Source of the DNA: Nostoc linckia NIES-25
Lineage (GTDB): Bacteria; Cyanobacteriota; Cyanobacteriia; Cyanobacteriales; Nostocaceae
Direction of reading: 5' to 3'
Assembly (NCBI RefSeq): GCF_002368035.1
Contig: NZ_AP018222.1
Coordinates: 1,311,630 to 1,375,629 of the forward strand
DNA length: 64,000 nucleotides
Positions 25,627 through 33,830 of this stretch are shown piece after piece. Under the pieces are notes generated by a model. That model was not told where the DNA came from, made no database searches, and saw only the letters and a program-made list of their open reading frames with translations. Position 1 is the stretch's first letter. Each line of letters begins with the position of its first letter. A program made the translations under genes and the position numbers.

Positions 25627-26628
25627 ATGAGAAATGCTTCTGTAACAGCGAGGTTAACTCGCAGTGCTAGAGCAATTGTAAAAACATTGCTCATAGCGAT
25701 CGCCACTGTGACATTCTACTTCAGTTGCGATCTCGCCCTTCCCCAATCTGCTGCTGCCTATCCGTTTTGGGCACAGCAAACCTATCCTGAAACCCCCCGC
25801 GAACCAACCGGGCGGATTGTTTGTGCGAACTGTCACCTAGCAGCCAAGCCGACAGAAGTGGAAGTTCCCCAATCGGTGCTACCTGACACTGTGTTCAAAG
25901 CTGTAGTGAAAATTCCCTACGATACCAGCGTTCAGCAAGTTGGTGCTGATGGTTCTAAAACTGGCTTAAACGTCGGTGCTGTGCTGATGCTACCCGAAGG
26001 CTTTAAGATTGCTCCCGAAGACCGCATTTCCGAGGAGCTTAAAGAAGAAATCGGCGATACTTACTTCCAACCCTACAGCGAAGAGAAAGACAACATTGTT
26101 ATCGTCGGCCCGTTACCTGGCGAACAGTACCAAGAAATCGTCTTCCCAGTTCTTTCTCCCAACCCCGCAACCGACAAAAACATCCACTTCGGTAAATATT
26201 CAGTTCACGTAGGTGGTAATCGCGGACGCGGACAAGTTTATCCCACCGGCGAAAAGAGCAACAACAACCTTTACAATGCTTCCGCCACTGGCACAATTAC
26301 CAAAATTGCCAAAGAGGAAGATGAAGACGGTAACGTTAAATATCAAGTAAACATCCAACCGGAGTCTGGCGATGTTGTCGTTGATACAGTTCCCGCAGGC
26401 CCAGAATTGATTGTTTCCGAAGGACAAGCTGTTAAGTCTGGTGATGCTTTGACCAATAACCCCAACGTCGGCGGATTCGGTCAAAAAGATGCAGAGATCG
26501 TACTGCAAGATGCTGGCAGAGTCAAAGGTTTAATTGCATTCATCGCTCTTGTAATGCTGGCTCAAGTTATGCTAGTGCTGAAGAAGAAGCAGGTTGAAAG
26601 AGTCCAAGCTGCTGAGATGAATTTCTAA
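25627..26628 (+). CDS. petA: Apocytochrome f
   Basis: A 333-residue precursor of the c-type cytochrome of the b6f complex. The start at 25627 ([18 protein letters not shown]) gives the family length; an upstream GTG frame start falls inside the STRR. A signal peptide ends at AAA before [16 protein letters not shown], whose Tyr1 is the axial haem ligand in mature cytochrome f. Haem attachment is CANCH. A C-terminal membrane anchor ([20 protein letters not shown]) completes it. Confidence 0.98.
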   Translation: MRNASVTARLTRSARAIVKTLLIAIATVTFYFSCDLALPQSAAAYPFWAQQTYPETPREPTGRIVCANCHLAAKPTEVEVPQSVLPDTVFKAVVKIPYDTSVQQVGADGSKTGLNVGAVLMLPEGFKIAPEDRISEELKEEIGDTYFQPYSEEKDNIVIVGPLPGEQYQEIVFPVLSPNPATDKNIHFGKYSVHVGGNRGRGQVYPTGEKSNNNLYNASATGTITKIAKEEDEDGNVKYQVNIQPESGDVVVDTVPAGPELIVSEGQAVKSGDALTNNPNVGGFGQKDAEIVLQDAGRVKGLIAFIALVMLAQVMLVLKKKQVERVQAAEMNF

Positions 26629-26654
26629 ATTCTTTGCTAAATTATTCTTTGTTG

Positions 26655-26679
26655 GACAGGCATCTTGCCTGTCTTTTTT
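26655..26679 (+). terminator. Rho-independent terminator of petCA
   Basis: GACAGGC-ATCTT-GCCTGTC followed directly by six T residues, 27 nt after the petA stop codon. Textbook form. Confidence 0.92.
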
Positions 26680-26719
26680 GTTATGCTTCTAAGCTGACCT
26701 ATTAGATTCCAACCTTGAT

Positions 26720-26875
26720 ATGCAATTTGCTTTAAAAGTATATGTACTTATGATGAGCCTTTTTCTGGACTTTTTGATGAAGGATGCGATGCAAAATCCT
26801 TCTAAACTTGTTCCTTATACTCAAGAAATGAGTAATGAAATGGATGATTTACTAACTGATGTAGTTATAGATTAA
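26720..26875 (+). pseudogene. PrlF-like antitoxin remnant
   Basis: A 51-codon frame (open without a start back to 26693) encoding MQFALKVYVLMMSLFLDFLM, then KDAMQNPSKLVPYTQ and ending LLTDVVID. The pattern FLDFLxKDxxxNPxxLxP resembles the C-terminal segment of PrlF-family antitoxins. The N-terminal DNA-binding AbrB-like part is absent. The stop codon overlaps the ATG of the toxin-like frame (TAATG), the coupling expected of a toxin-antitoxin operon. Confidence 0.5.
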
Positions 26876-27341
26876 TGGCTGCATTTACTTGTAATGATTG
26901 GCAGATTTTTTCTACCCATTGTTCTTTCAAGAATGGGTATAATTGCGTAATAGGGTTCGGATTTTAAAAAGTGAGTTATCTAAAGAAGAATTTATTACAC
27001 ATTCAGATGTCAAATTCTTAAAAGCATTGAATATTGACATTAAAGAAAAAATTCCTCAAGATCCTTTTGCTAGTCACTTTGCTTTGCAAAAACCTTTGCA
27101 AAAGTATGGGCGCCTGAAAAAAATGGGGTTACCTGAACGATATAGGTTATTTTTTAGAGCGTTCAAAAAACAAAAAATTATTATTATTCTTTGGTTAGGT
27201 TTTCCTCGGAAGGAAGGCGATAAAAAAGATTGTTATCAAGTTTTTAATAAAAAAGTTGAAAATGGAGAGTTTCCTGAAAGTATTGATAATTTACTTGCAG
27301 AATGCGAGTTAGAAGATTCTAATGATAAAAGTCAAGATTAG
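26875..27341 (+). pseudogene. YhaV-type toxin gene with a frameshift
   Basis: Starting at the ATG at 26875 the frame reads MAAFTCNDWQIFSTHCSFKN and soon stops. Homology continues in another frame from about 26943 (LRNRVRILKSELSKEEF) through EKIPQDPF, ERYRLFFRAF and KIIIILWLGFPR to VENGEFPESIDNLLAECE. This matches the YhaV ribonuclease toxin family in order and length (about 150 codons). The total of 467 nt is 1 nt short of a multiple of three, so one base has been lost near 26920-26943. The toxin is presumably inactive. Confidence 0.7.
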
Positions 27342-27445
27342 AGAGAATTTGGAATTTTTAGTGACTTGACAACCTCCTAGTCATGGCGATCGCATTTTGA
27401 GCGATATTATTGAATCTAGCCCTAGTTGAGTTGAGGGATTTGCCC

Positions 27446-28132
27446 ATGACAGCCTCAGTTGAGTATATCCCTGTTACACCAATTGAATATCCAGATGAGG
27501 ACGGTAAGCCAATGGCTGAAGGTGATTTACAGCGCAAGTGTCTCGTATACGCTACCACTGTGCTGGATATTTATTTTCAAAATCGTCTAAATGTCTACGT
27601 AGCTGGTAATTTATTTATCTATTACGAAAAAGGTAATCCAGAATCAGTTGTCGCACCAGATGTATTCGTGGTGTTTGGAGCAGAAAAACGCGATCGCGGT
27701 TCTTACAAAACCTGGGAAGAAAACGATAAAATCCCAGATTTTGTTCTAGAGATTACCTCAAAAACCACTCGTAGCAAAGACCAAGGTGCAAAGAAAGGAA
27801 TCTACGCCTTTCTAGGGGTGCGTGAATATTTCCAGTACGATCCTACAGGCGATTATCTTAATCCGCGACTCCAAGGTTTACGCTTGGTCGAAAATAATTA
27901 TTTTCCAGTGCCAACCAATAGCTTATCAAATGACACATTATCCTTACCCAGCGAAGTTTTAGGGCTGGAGTTGCGTTTAGAACAGGGTAAATTGCGTTTT
28001 TACGATCCAGCTACAGATCGAATACTTCTAACTCATGAAGAAGAAGTAGCGATAAGACAAGCCGCAGAAGAAAAGGCGCAAAGATTAGCTGCTAAACTCC
28101 GAGAATTAAATATTGACCCAGATAGCCTCTAA
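27446..28132 (+). CDS. Uma2 family endonuclease (DUF820)
   Basis: A 228-residue PD-(D/E)XK protein of the Uma2 type, expanded in cyanobacteria. The core residues are in VAPDVFVVFG and FVLEITSKTTRSKD (Glu-x-x-x-Lys). The usual C-terminal helical tail (EEEVAIRQAAEEKAQRLAAK) is present. Translation probably starts at the ATG at 27446, preceded by GAGGGA, not at the upstream TTG. The family's biological role is not settled; a restriction-like or mobile-element role is often assumed. Confidence 0.88.
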   Translation: MTASVEYIPVTPIEYPDEDGKPMAEGDLQRKCLVYATTVLDIYFQNRLNVYVAGNLFIYYEKGNPESVVAPDVFVVFGAEKRDRGSYKTWEENDKIPDFVLEITSKTTRSKDQGAKKGIYAFLGVREYFQYDPTGDYLNPRLQGLRLVENNYFPVPTNSLSNDTLSLPSEVLGLELRLEQGKLRFYDPATDRILLTHEEEVAIRQAAEEKAQRLAAKLRELNIDPDSL

Positions 28133-28327
28133 CATAATAGTTTCATAATAGTTCGGCGTTACTCCCGTCTTATTGTTTGAGCCAATACTCATCACTTGGT
28201 ACTGTTCAGTGTGAAATACCGTACTTAGTCTATCGGCATACACACCCGTGGATAGATTGCAACTTTTATTTTGTTAAAGTTATATTTATTTACATAAATT
28301 TACAAAACTTAAAACAGAGGTTTAACG

Positions 28328-28555
28328 ATGACTATAGTAATTGCATTAGCGGTTGTAGGTTGGGTGGCTGTTTCAGTTTTAGGCTCTCTGGCTTATTTCT
28401 TGGGAGAACAAAGCAAGCCTATCCACGAGCGTAACTGGCGTTCTGAGTCTTTTGAAAAGTTGTCTAAGTCCATCACTGGCGTGGATATAGACTACACAAA
28501 ACGCATTCCTGCATACGTGATAGATACTTACACCAGCCGTAACGTGCCCCAATAA
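28328..28555 (+). CDS. Psb35-like small thylakoid protein
   Basis: A 75-residue protein with one N-terminal transmembrane helix (VIALAVVGWVAVSVLGSLAY), then GEQSKPIHERNWRSESFEKL and a polar tail. I associate this pattern with the cyanobacterial photosystem II assembly protein Psb35 (Ssl2148 family), from memory and not by search. AGAGG stands nine nt before the ATG. The ~190-nt leader after the Uma2 gene suggests its own promoter. Confidence 0.6.
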   Translation: MTIVIALAVVGWVAVSVLGSLAYFLGEQSKPIHERNWRSESFEKLSKSITGVDIDYTKRIPAYVIDTYTSRNVPQ

Positions 28556-28593
28556 CAATAAAGGCAGCTTACTAGAATGTGGATAAAAAATTA

Positions 28594-28616
28594 GGGTGGG
28601 TAAATAACACCCACCC
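28594..28616 (+). terminator. GGGTGGG/CCCACCC hairpin after the Psb35-like gene
   Basis: Perfect 7-bp GC-rich arms around a 9-nt AT loop, 38 nt after the stop codon. No T-run follows, so it may be a repeat hairpin instead of a factor-independent terminator. Confidence 0.45.
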
Positions 28617-28655
28617 CACTAGACCTCTTGCAAAAGTGCTTTTTGCACTCTTGTG

Positions 28656-28740
28656 GGAAAAGGGAAAAGGTTAAAGGGGAAAGGGAAAATACCAAACCTT
28701 TCCCCCTTCCCCTTTGCCCGACTTCTGCAAGAAGTCTACT
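28656..28740. repeat. Left copy of an inverted repeat pair (GGGAAAGGGAAAATACCAAA type)
   Basis: Purine-rich then pyrimidine-rich repeat ending in GACTTCTGCAAGAAGTC, a 7-bp-arm hairpin. An inverted, partly diverged copy lies at 29004-29097. The pair flanks the small frameshifted gene at 28768-28964. Confidence 0.7.
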
Positions 28741-28767
28741 GTTGTTTAGTTAACTTGAATAATAATT

Positions 28768-28964
28768 TCAAAGTTCTCCGTTAATCTTGCGCCTGATGAT
28801 TTCCATCTGGGCTTGCATATCGGCTTCTGTTAAGGGCGTAGGATACTTGGGAGAATTGGGTCACGTTTGCTCATCAAAAAACGTAGAGCTTCAATGTCTT
28901 CGCGGTTTTCCACTACATAAGCTCTCAATTCTTGAAAACTCATTTGCTGATAATTCGGGTTCAT
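28768..28964 (-). pseudogene. Small DUF6887-like gene with a frameshift
   Basis: From the ATG at 28964: MNPNYQQMSFQELRAYVVEN, REDIEALRFLMSKRDP, after which the frame stops. In the neighbouring frame the sequence continues PKYPTPLTEADMQAQMEIIR and RKINGEL to a TGA at 28768. The opening resembles the small cyanobacterial DUF6887 proteins, usually paired with a DUF6888 gene, though I cannot confirm the family. One base gained or lost near 28850 explains the break. Confidence 0.55.
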
Positions 28965-29003
28965 TGACAAAATCCCAAATACCATTACTAAATACAATAG
29001 ACT

Positions 29004-29097
29004 TCTTGCAGAAGTCTGGAAAAGGGGAAGGTGGGGCCCCTGAAGTGGATAAGGGGCGGGGGAAAGGGGGAAAGATTTGGTATTTTCCCTTTCCCCA
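29004..29097. repeat. Right copy of the inverted repeat pair
   Basis: Starts with the perfect hairpin AGACTTCT-TGC-AGAAGTCT and continues through purine-rich sequence to a reverse-complement match of GGGAAAGGGAAAATACCAAA. Together with 28656-28740 it encloses about 260 nt. Confidence 0.7.
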
Positions 29098-29117
29098 ATA
29101 AAGATGAGTCCCTACTA

Positions 29118-30707
29118 CTACAACGGACGATAGACGCGATAGTTGATGTTAGGGAAAATATTATCCATTACCTCGACTTTTTCGAGCCAACCGCTGTCAA
29201 TTTTGCCAACTTTCACATCTTCGTAGAGCTTATTAAACCTCATTAGGTGCGATCGCGTGCGTCTGACTGCATAGGGTACCATCGTTCCCGTCCGCATAAT
29301 AAAAGCCCAGTCAGAAGATTGTGCTAATAACAATTCCCGCGCTGCTTGATTTAATGCTCGCCACCCCAACTCATCCTCTGGTTCCAAGTGAGATATTTCA
29401 ATCATTCGCTCAGCGGCTTTGTGCAAATGTGGATAAATCCAGGCGTTTGTTTCGTTCAACCAATACTCGTGGAAACCTTTGAAACCCCAACTTGACTGGG
29501 AAGGACGACATACTTGCTGTACTGGATGCGATCGCAGATAATCTGCTAAGTGGGTCATTGCATAGGTTCCTTGGTCATACCATGACTTCCGGAATAGAAA
29601 ATCAATGAACCAAGGCCCTTCATACCACCAATGTCCAAACAACTCGGCGTCGTAAGGTGAAACGATAATCGGCGGGCGTTGCATTATACCATAGAGATGT
29701 TCCGATTGCCGCTCACGATTATACATAAAATTAGCAGCATGTTCCGCTGCCTTTTCCCGCGCCCAATAAGGGTCATAGAGTGCTTTATCTGACAGCCCCA
29801 AACCGCGTCCAGTAATTTTGTGATATTTAATGCCCGTGTTTTTTCGTTGACCATTGGGCATAATGTAGGGCTTGATATACTCATATTCTGCTTCCCAGCC
29901 CAAATCTTTGTAAAATTCTCGATATTCCGCTGCCCCAGGATAGCCGACTTCAGAAGACCATACTTGTTGAGAAGATTCATGATCTCGCCCAAAGGCAGCA
30001 ACACCAGTTTCTGTGAAAATTGGCGCATAAGTACCAAAGCGCGGACGGGGACGGGCGTAAAGAATGCCATGTCCGTCGGTGAGGAAGTAACGTAAACCAG
30101 CATCTGCCAGCATCCGCTCTACACCTTCGTAGTAAGCGCATTCAGGTAACCAAATACCTCTTGGTGCTTGTCCAAAGGTTTCCTGATAATGTTCGCAAGC
30201 TACCTGAATTTGTGCCCACACTGCTTGCGGATACATTTTCATTAATGGCAAGTAGCCGTGGGTAGCGCCGCAAGTGATAATTTCCAGGTTATTACTATCT
30301 TGGAACTGCTTAAAAGCCGTTACCAAGTCACCTTTGTAGCGTTCCCATATTTGACGCGCTTCGTTAAACTCAGTGGCGTAATGTTCGGCCAAGTAGCGAA
30401 TATGTCCATTATGGACGTTACGCTCGGCCTCCATCTCTATAAGTTCTTCTAGTTGTGCTAAGTGGGCGTCATAGCGTTCTTGCAGTAGAGGGTCACGAAG
30501 CATCGACACTAGAGGTGGTGTCATACTCATCGTGATTTTAAAGTCGATACCGTCTCGCTTTAAGCCTTCAAATACTTTCAATAATGGGATGTAAGTTTCT
30601 GTGATGGCTTCATAGAGCCATTCTTCCTCCAACACATAGTCACTTTCTGGGTGACGAACGAAGGGCAGATGTGCATGAAGGACAAGCGCGACATAGCCAA
30701 TAGCCAT
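29118..30707 (-). CDS. GH57 1,4-alpha-glucan branching enzyme
   Basis: A 529-residue family 57 glycoside hydrolase/transglycosylase of glycogen metabolism. The N-terminal motif HAHLPFVRHPE, the nucleophile region GIWLPECAYYEG (Glu near residue 189) and the acid/base region SPYDAELFGHWWYEG (Asp near 352) are all present. The C-terminal helical domain typical of GH57 branching enzymes follows (WGFKGFHEYWLNETNAWIYP). It forms alpha-1,6 branches in glycogen alongside the GH13 enzyme encoded elsewhere. Transcribed alone. Confidence 0.92.
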   Translation of the reverse strand: MAIGYVALVLHAHLPFVRHPESDYVLEEEWLYEAITETYIPLLKVFEGLKRDGIDFKITMSMTPPLVSMLRDPLLQERYDAHLAQLEELIEMEAERNVHNGHIRYLAEHYATEFNEARQIWERYKGDLVTAFKQFQDSNNLEIITCGATHGYLPLMKMYPQAVWAQIQVACEHYQETFGQAPRGIWLPECAYYEGVERMLADAGLRYFLTDGHGILYARPRPRFGTYAPIFTETGVAAFGRDHESSQQVWSSEVGYPGAAEYREFYKDLGWEAEYEYIKPYIMPNGQRKNTGIKYHKITGRGLGLSDKALYDPYWAREKAAEHAANFMYNRERQSEHLYGIMQRPPIIVSPYDAELFGHWWYEGPWFIDFLFRKSWYDQGTYAMTHLADYLRSHPVQQVCRPSQSSWGFKGFHEYWLNETNAWIYPHLHKAAERMIEISHLEPEDELGWRALNQAARELLLAQSSDWAFIMRTGTMVPYAVRRTRSHLMRFNKLYEDVKVGKIDSGWLEKVEVMDNIFPNINYRVYRPL

Positions 30708-31472
30708 AGTGATTTTGGGGTGATACTTGTAAGTTGAAGGTGGAGGGGTTTGCCAGAAATTAACAATATTTTAAGACTTTATGGGGATCGTCAGTTAGGT
30801 TTATACGAGTTTTCAATTAATTTAGGGAGTTCCAAAAAATAAATTATCCCAAATTATTTGTACATTTGTAGGGGCGCACAGCTGTACATACGTGTCAACT
30901 TCACGTGAAACCCTAGTGAAAACGTGATGAGCGAGTTCTACTCACTTACCATCAAGATCCGCGTTACCCCACCCCGGTTTTGCTGGCGCAAAACCTCCCC
31001 TCCCCTTGCCAAGGGGAGGGGTCGGGGGTTGCCAATTTGCAATTCAATATTATTGTGCTTAGAATTACACATACATGGCTCAATAATTATACCAGTATTA
31101 AAGCAAAAATGGCATAAGACGCTACTTTTAGATATAAAAATTAGACCTCTTGCGCGAATAGAGAAAGCATACAAAGAATACACCTTAAATAAGTATTTTT
31201 GGTGGAGACATTCATCGCCAACTGAAGATTTTTCGCATCCTGAAATCACGATATCGTAACCGCAGAAAAAGTTTTGGATTACATTGCAACTTGATTGCTG
31301 GACTTCTCAAGTATGAACTTGCTCTGTTTTCTTGATTCGGGAAATACGTATATTTATATACAATTACCATCGGAATTAATTGAAATTAAAAAGTAAATTT
31401 ACAGTTCTAATATATACATGGTGTTAGCATTGTTTTCAGTACATCTGACATAGTAGACTACACCAGGTCAAA
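30708..31472. other. Long intergenic region with two repeat hairpins
   Basis: About 760 nt without a convincing gene. At 30974-30993 GGTTTTGC and GCAAAACC pair across 4 nt. At 30997-31021 perfect 12-bp arms CCCCTCCCCTTG/CAAGGGGAGGGG surround one C. These are interspersed cyanobacterial hairpin repeats. The last 150 nt are AT-rich and presumably hold the promoter of the PEP-CTERM gene. Confidence 0.5.
30997..31021. repeat. CCCCTCCCCTTG/CAAGGGGAGGGG perfect palindrome
   Basis: Twelve-bp arms around a single C, embedded in a GC-rich island in otherwise AT-rich intergenic DNA. Capable of a strong hairpin or cruciform. Confidence 0.8.
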
Positions 31473-32042
31473 ATGAGCAAAAACATCTTTACTGTCTTAG
31501 CATCAAGCATAGTAGCCGTAACTGCGATCGCCGTTTCACCTCTCAAATCACAAGCACTAACCTTTGATTTTAAATTTGATAATACGCCTAATGCCACTGT
31601 AACTTCTCCCTTCGTAGGAACAGGAACCTTTAGCTTTGACGGAGACCCTGGAGATGGAACATTCGCACTTACGTCTTTATCAAACTTTAACTTTTCCTTT
31701 AATGTTAATGGAAATAGCTTTACCAACACGGCTCTTGCAACGCCGGTGGCTAATATTCTTGCAAGAATCCAAACTAATGGTAGCGATCGTTTCATCAACT
31801 TCGGTGGTTCAGGTGGCGGCCCCTTCGGAGGGTCTGTCGATTTTGTAAATGCTGGTCCTTTAAGTTTCCAACCCGGTTTCGGATCGCTTTATTTTTCAGC
31901 AGCTGGTTTTGGAACTTATCAGGGGATAGCACAGGCAGATGTTACCCCTGTTCCTGAACCAGCTAGCATCTTAGGTTTATTAGGTTTATCCTTGGGAGCG
32001 TTGGTTGCTAAGAATAAAAAACAAGCTCAAGAGGATGTTTGA
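31473..32042 (+). CDS. PEP-CTERM sorting domain protein
   Basis: A 189-residue exported protein. The signal peptide (IFTVLASSIVAVTAIAVSPL, cleavage after QA) is followed by a beta-rich, Phe/Gly/Asn-rich body without enzyme motifs. The C-terminus has the PEP-CTERM signal: VPEPASILGLLGLSLGALVA followed by KNKKQ. Such tags are thought to direct sorting by an exosortase to the cell surface or exopolysaccharide matrix. A clear terminator follows, so it is monocistronic. Confidence 0.88.
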   Translation: MSKNIFTVLASSIVAVTAIAVSPLKSQALTFDFKFDNTPNATVTSPFVGTGTFSFDGDPGDGTFALTSLSNFNFSFNVNGNSFTNTALATPVANILARIQTNGSDRFINFGGSGGGPFGGSVDFVNAGPLSFQPGFGSLYFSAAGFGTYQGIAQADVTPVPEPASILGLLGLSLGALVAKNKKQAQEDV

Positions 32043-32096
32043 AAAGTATTATTGCTAACATCAAAATCTTAGAAACCTAACTCCCCAGCCTCCAAG

Positions 32097-32130
32097 CCCC
32101 CATCCCCTACAAGGGTAATGGGGGTTTTTA
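32097..32130 (+). terminator. Terminator of the PEP-CTERM gene
   Basis: CCCCCAT and ATGGGGG arms (32097-32103 and 32118-32124) with a 14-nt loop, followed by TTTTTA. Fifty-five nt after the stop codon. Confidence 0.85.
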
Positions 32131-32170
32131 GTAGAGTTTGCCACTTTCCAAACAACCTCTAATACGATCG

Positions 32171-32310
32171 GGACTTACGCAAAAGATAACGAAAGTAGCG
32201 GTAATACCCTGCGGGTTCGCTCTTAGCGTTCTCGCAGAGTAGCCGCTCCGCGTCTACATGAATTACCGCTACGTAAGAATAAGGTTTTCAGTCACATATT
32301 GCGTAAGTCC
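32171..32310. mobile_element. 140-bp MITE-like element with 12-bp perfect terminal inverted repeats
   Basis: The ends GGACTTACGCAA (32171-32182) and TTGCGTAAGTCC (32299-32310) are perfect inverted repeats. The interior carries no open frame but contains GCGTTCTCGCAGAGTAGCCG, an interspersed repeat motif. The size and non-coding interior fit a miniature inverted-repeat element. No target-site duplication is clear. Confidence 0.75.
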
Positions 32311-32421
32311 TGATGATGTCAGGATGATTACCTATAATAAAAACTTATTTATTATTCAAGCTCATACTTAAAGGTGGGGGCTTGAATTACGAATTACGAA
32401 TTATTTTGACGGCTTCTTTTT

Positions 32422-33573
32422 CTATTCTTCACTTTCTTGATACAGATGTTGCAAGTCTTGTAACTGAGTCTTTCGGGAAACACGGCGATACTTTTTAGTT
32501 TCCAGTTTGGGTTCGTATTGACTCTGCCCTTTACCTTTAGTTTTTAACTTGAGAGTAGATTCAGGATCGGCTTGTTGGTGAAGTTGTGTTTGACGAGCGA
32601 TCGCTGCATCCAAAAATTCCAAATAATGTTCGTATCGTTCCCAGTCTCCCCGCACTGCACACTCAGGCTCATCGCGGTGCAGACAATCGCTAAATCTACA
32701 CTTAGCAACTGCTAATCTCTCTGTTGCTTCTGGGAAATAATGTACTAATTCTTCTGGGCTACAATCCATGTCCGGCTGATTAAAACCGGGAGTATCTGCT
32801 AATAAACCACCACTGGGCAATTCAAATAATTCTACATGGCGGGTAGTATGACGACCGCGAGCTAATTTGCCAGAAACCTCCCCCACTCGCAGGTTGGCGT
32901 TGGGAATTAGCCAATTAATTAGGCTAGATTTGCCCACACCGGAAGGCCCAGCAATTACAGTAATTTTATTGCTGAGATAGTTGGCTGCTCGATCTATATT
33001 TATGCCATTTTCGACGCTGATAAATAACGGTTGATAACCCCAACCCAATAGGCGATCGCTAATTTGCTGTTGTTCGGGTTGTGAAATTAAATCGCTTTTA
33101 TTCAAGCATAAAAGCACATCCAAGCCAGTAGACTCAGCCTTAATCAAAAATCTGCTCAATTGATAAGGTTCCAAAGGCGGATCGGCGACGGCAAATACTA
33201 ATAAAATTTGGTTGACATTGGCGATCGCTGGACGATCTAATTCACTTTCGCGCGGTAAAACCTCAGCAATTGCTCCCCGTCCTCCAGCCCAATCTGGCTC
33301 CTCTACAACAACGCGATCGCCCACCATCACCTGTTGTCCGATTTTTTTCAGCCGCGTTCTGCGAGTACAGAGGAGGAGGGGGAGATGAGGAGACGGGGGG
33401 ACAGAATTTTCTGTATCTGCCGTTGCGATCGAAGGAAGCTCGATTTCAGACTTTTCTCGATCTCTCCGTGTCTTTGTGTCTCCCATATCCAGCTGTACCC
33501 GATAAAAATTAGCCTGCACGGCCAGCACAGTGCCCAGTAACTGTCCAGTTGCGGCAAAACTTTCCGCTGTCAT
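32422..33573 (-). CDS. rsgA: Ribosome small subunit-dependent GTPase A, with N-terminal insert
   Basis: A 383-residue circularly permuted GTPase that helps mature the 30S subunit. G motifs appear in permuted order: G4 CLNKSDL, G1 GPSGVGKSSL, G3 DTPGF. The zinc-binding tail is CRFSDCLHRDEPEC. Residues ~30-65, inside the OB-fold, contain an extra polar stretch (MGDTKTRRDREKSEIEL and on to PPSPHLP) before LLLCTRRTRLKKIGQ resumes; it is encoded by repeat-like DNA. The ATGA overlap with the TusA-like gene upstream shows operon coupling. Confidence 0.95.
   Translation of the reverse strand: MTAESFAATGQLLGTVLAVQANFYRVQLDMGDTKTRRDREKSEIELPSIATADTENSVPPSPHLPLLLCTRRTRLKKIGQQVMVGDRVVVEEPDWAGGRGAIAEVLPRESELDRPAIANVNQILLVFAVADPPLEPYQLSRFLIKAESTGLDVLLCLNKSDLISQPEQQQISDRLLGWGYQPLFISVENGINIDRAANYLSNKITVIAGPSGVGKSSLINWLIPNANLRVGEVSGKLARGRHTTRHVELFELPSGGLLADTPGFNQPDMDCSPEELVHYFPEATERLAVAKCRFSDCLHRDEPECAVRGDWERYEHYLEFLDAAIARQTQLHQQADPESTLKLKTKGKGQSQYEPKLETKKYRRVSRKTQLQDLQHLYQESEE
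33379..33486. repeat. Repeat-derived insert in rsgA
   Basis: Purine-rich GGAGATGAGGAGACGGGGGG and, further right, the CGATCTCTCCGTGTCTTTGT motif lie in frame inside rsgA. It resembles the composition of the other gene-embedded elements but lacks their CTTCGGCT core, so membership is less certain. Confidence 0.5.
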
Positions 33574-33830
33574 TGGTTATTAACTGGACGACGCACTAAC
33601 AGGGAAAAATAACTACTACAATCTGTAATTTTTTCCACCTGATAACCTGCCATTGTTAAACTATCGGGAACCTGCTCAATAGGTTCTCCTGGGTCTAGCC
33701 AGACTTCTAGCAAACTCCCCAATGGCATTTTCTCTAAACGTAGTTTTGTCCGCACGAAATTAATTGGACACGGGGTGCCGCGTAAATCAAGTTGAGCATC
33801 AGGAGTTGAAACAGAAGAGGACTTCATCAC
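33570..33830 (-). CDS. TusA/SirA-like sulfur-carrier family protein
   Basis: An 86-residue protein with the family signature [20 protein letters not shown], the Cys being the persulfide carrier, and the typical GxxLEVxLD-GEP core ([20 protein letters not shown]). It overlaps dnaJ upstream and rsgA downstream by 4 nt each. TusA-like proteins move sulfur in tRNA thiolation or cofactor synthesis. Its role beside chaperone genes is unknown, but the tight coupling implies stoichiometric co-expression. Confidence 0.88.
   Translation of the reverse strand: MMKSSSVSTPDAQLDLRGTPCPINFVRTKLRLEKMPLGSLLEVWLDPGEPIEQVPDSLTMAGYQVEKITDCSSYFSLLVRRPVNNQ

Noticed and set aside
28656..29097. CRISPR-like array from the repeated purine/pyrimidine stretches
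   Set aside because: There are only two copies in inverted orientation, with no regular spacer length and no cas genes nearby.
30924..31259. 111-codon frame in the GH57-PEP-CTERM gap
   Set aside because: It runs through interspersed hairpin repeats and has an overlapping frame of similar length on the other strand; no gene-like features.
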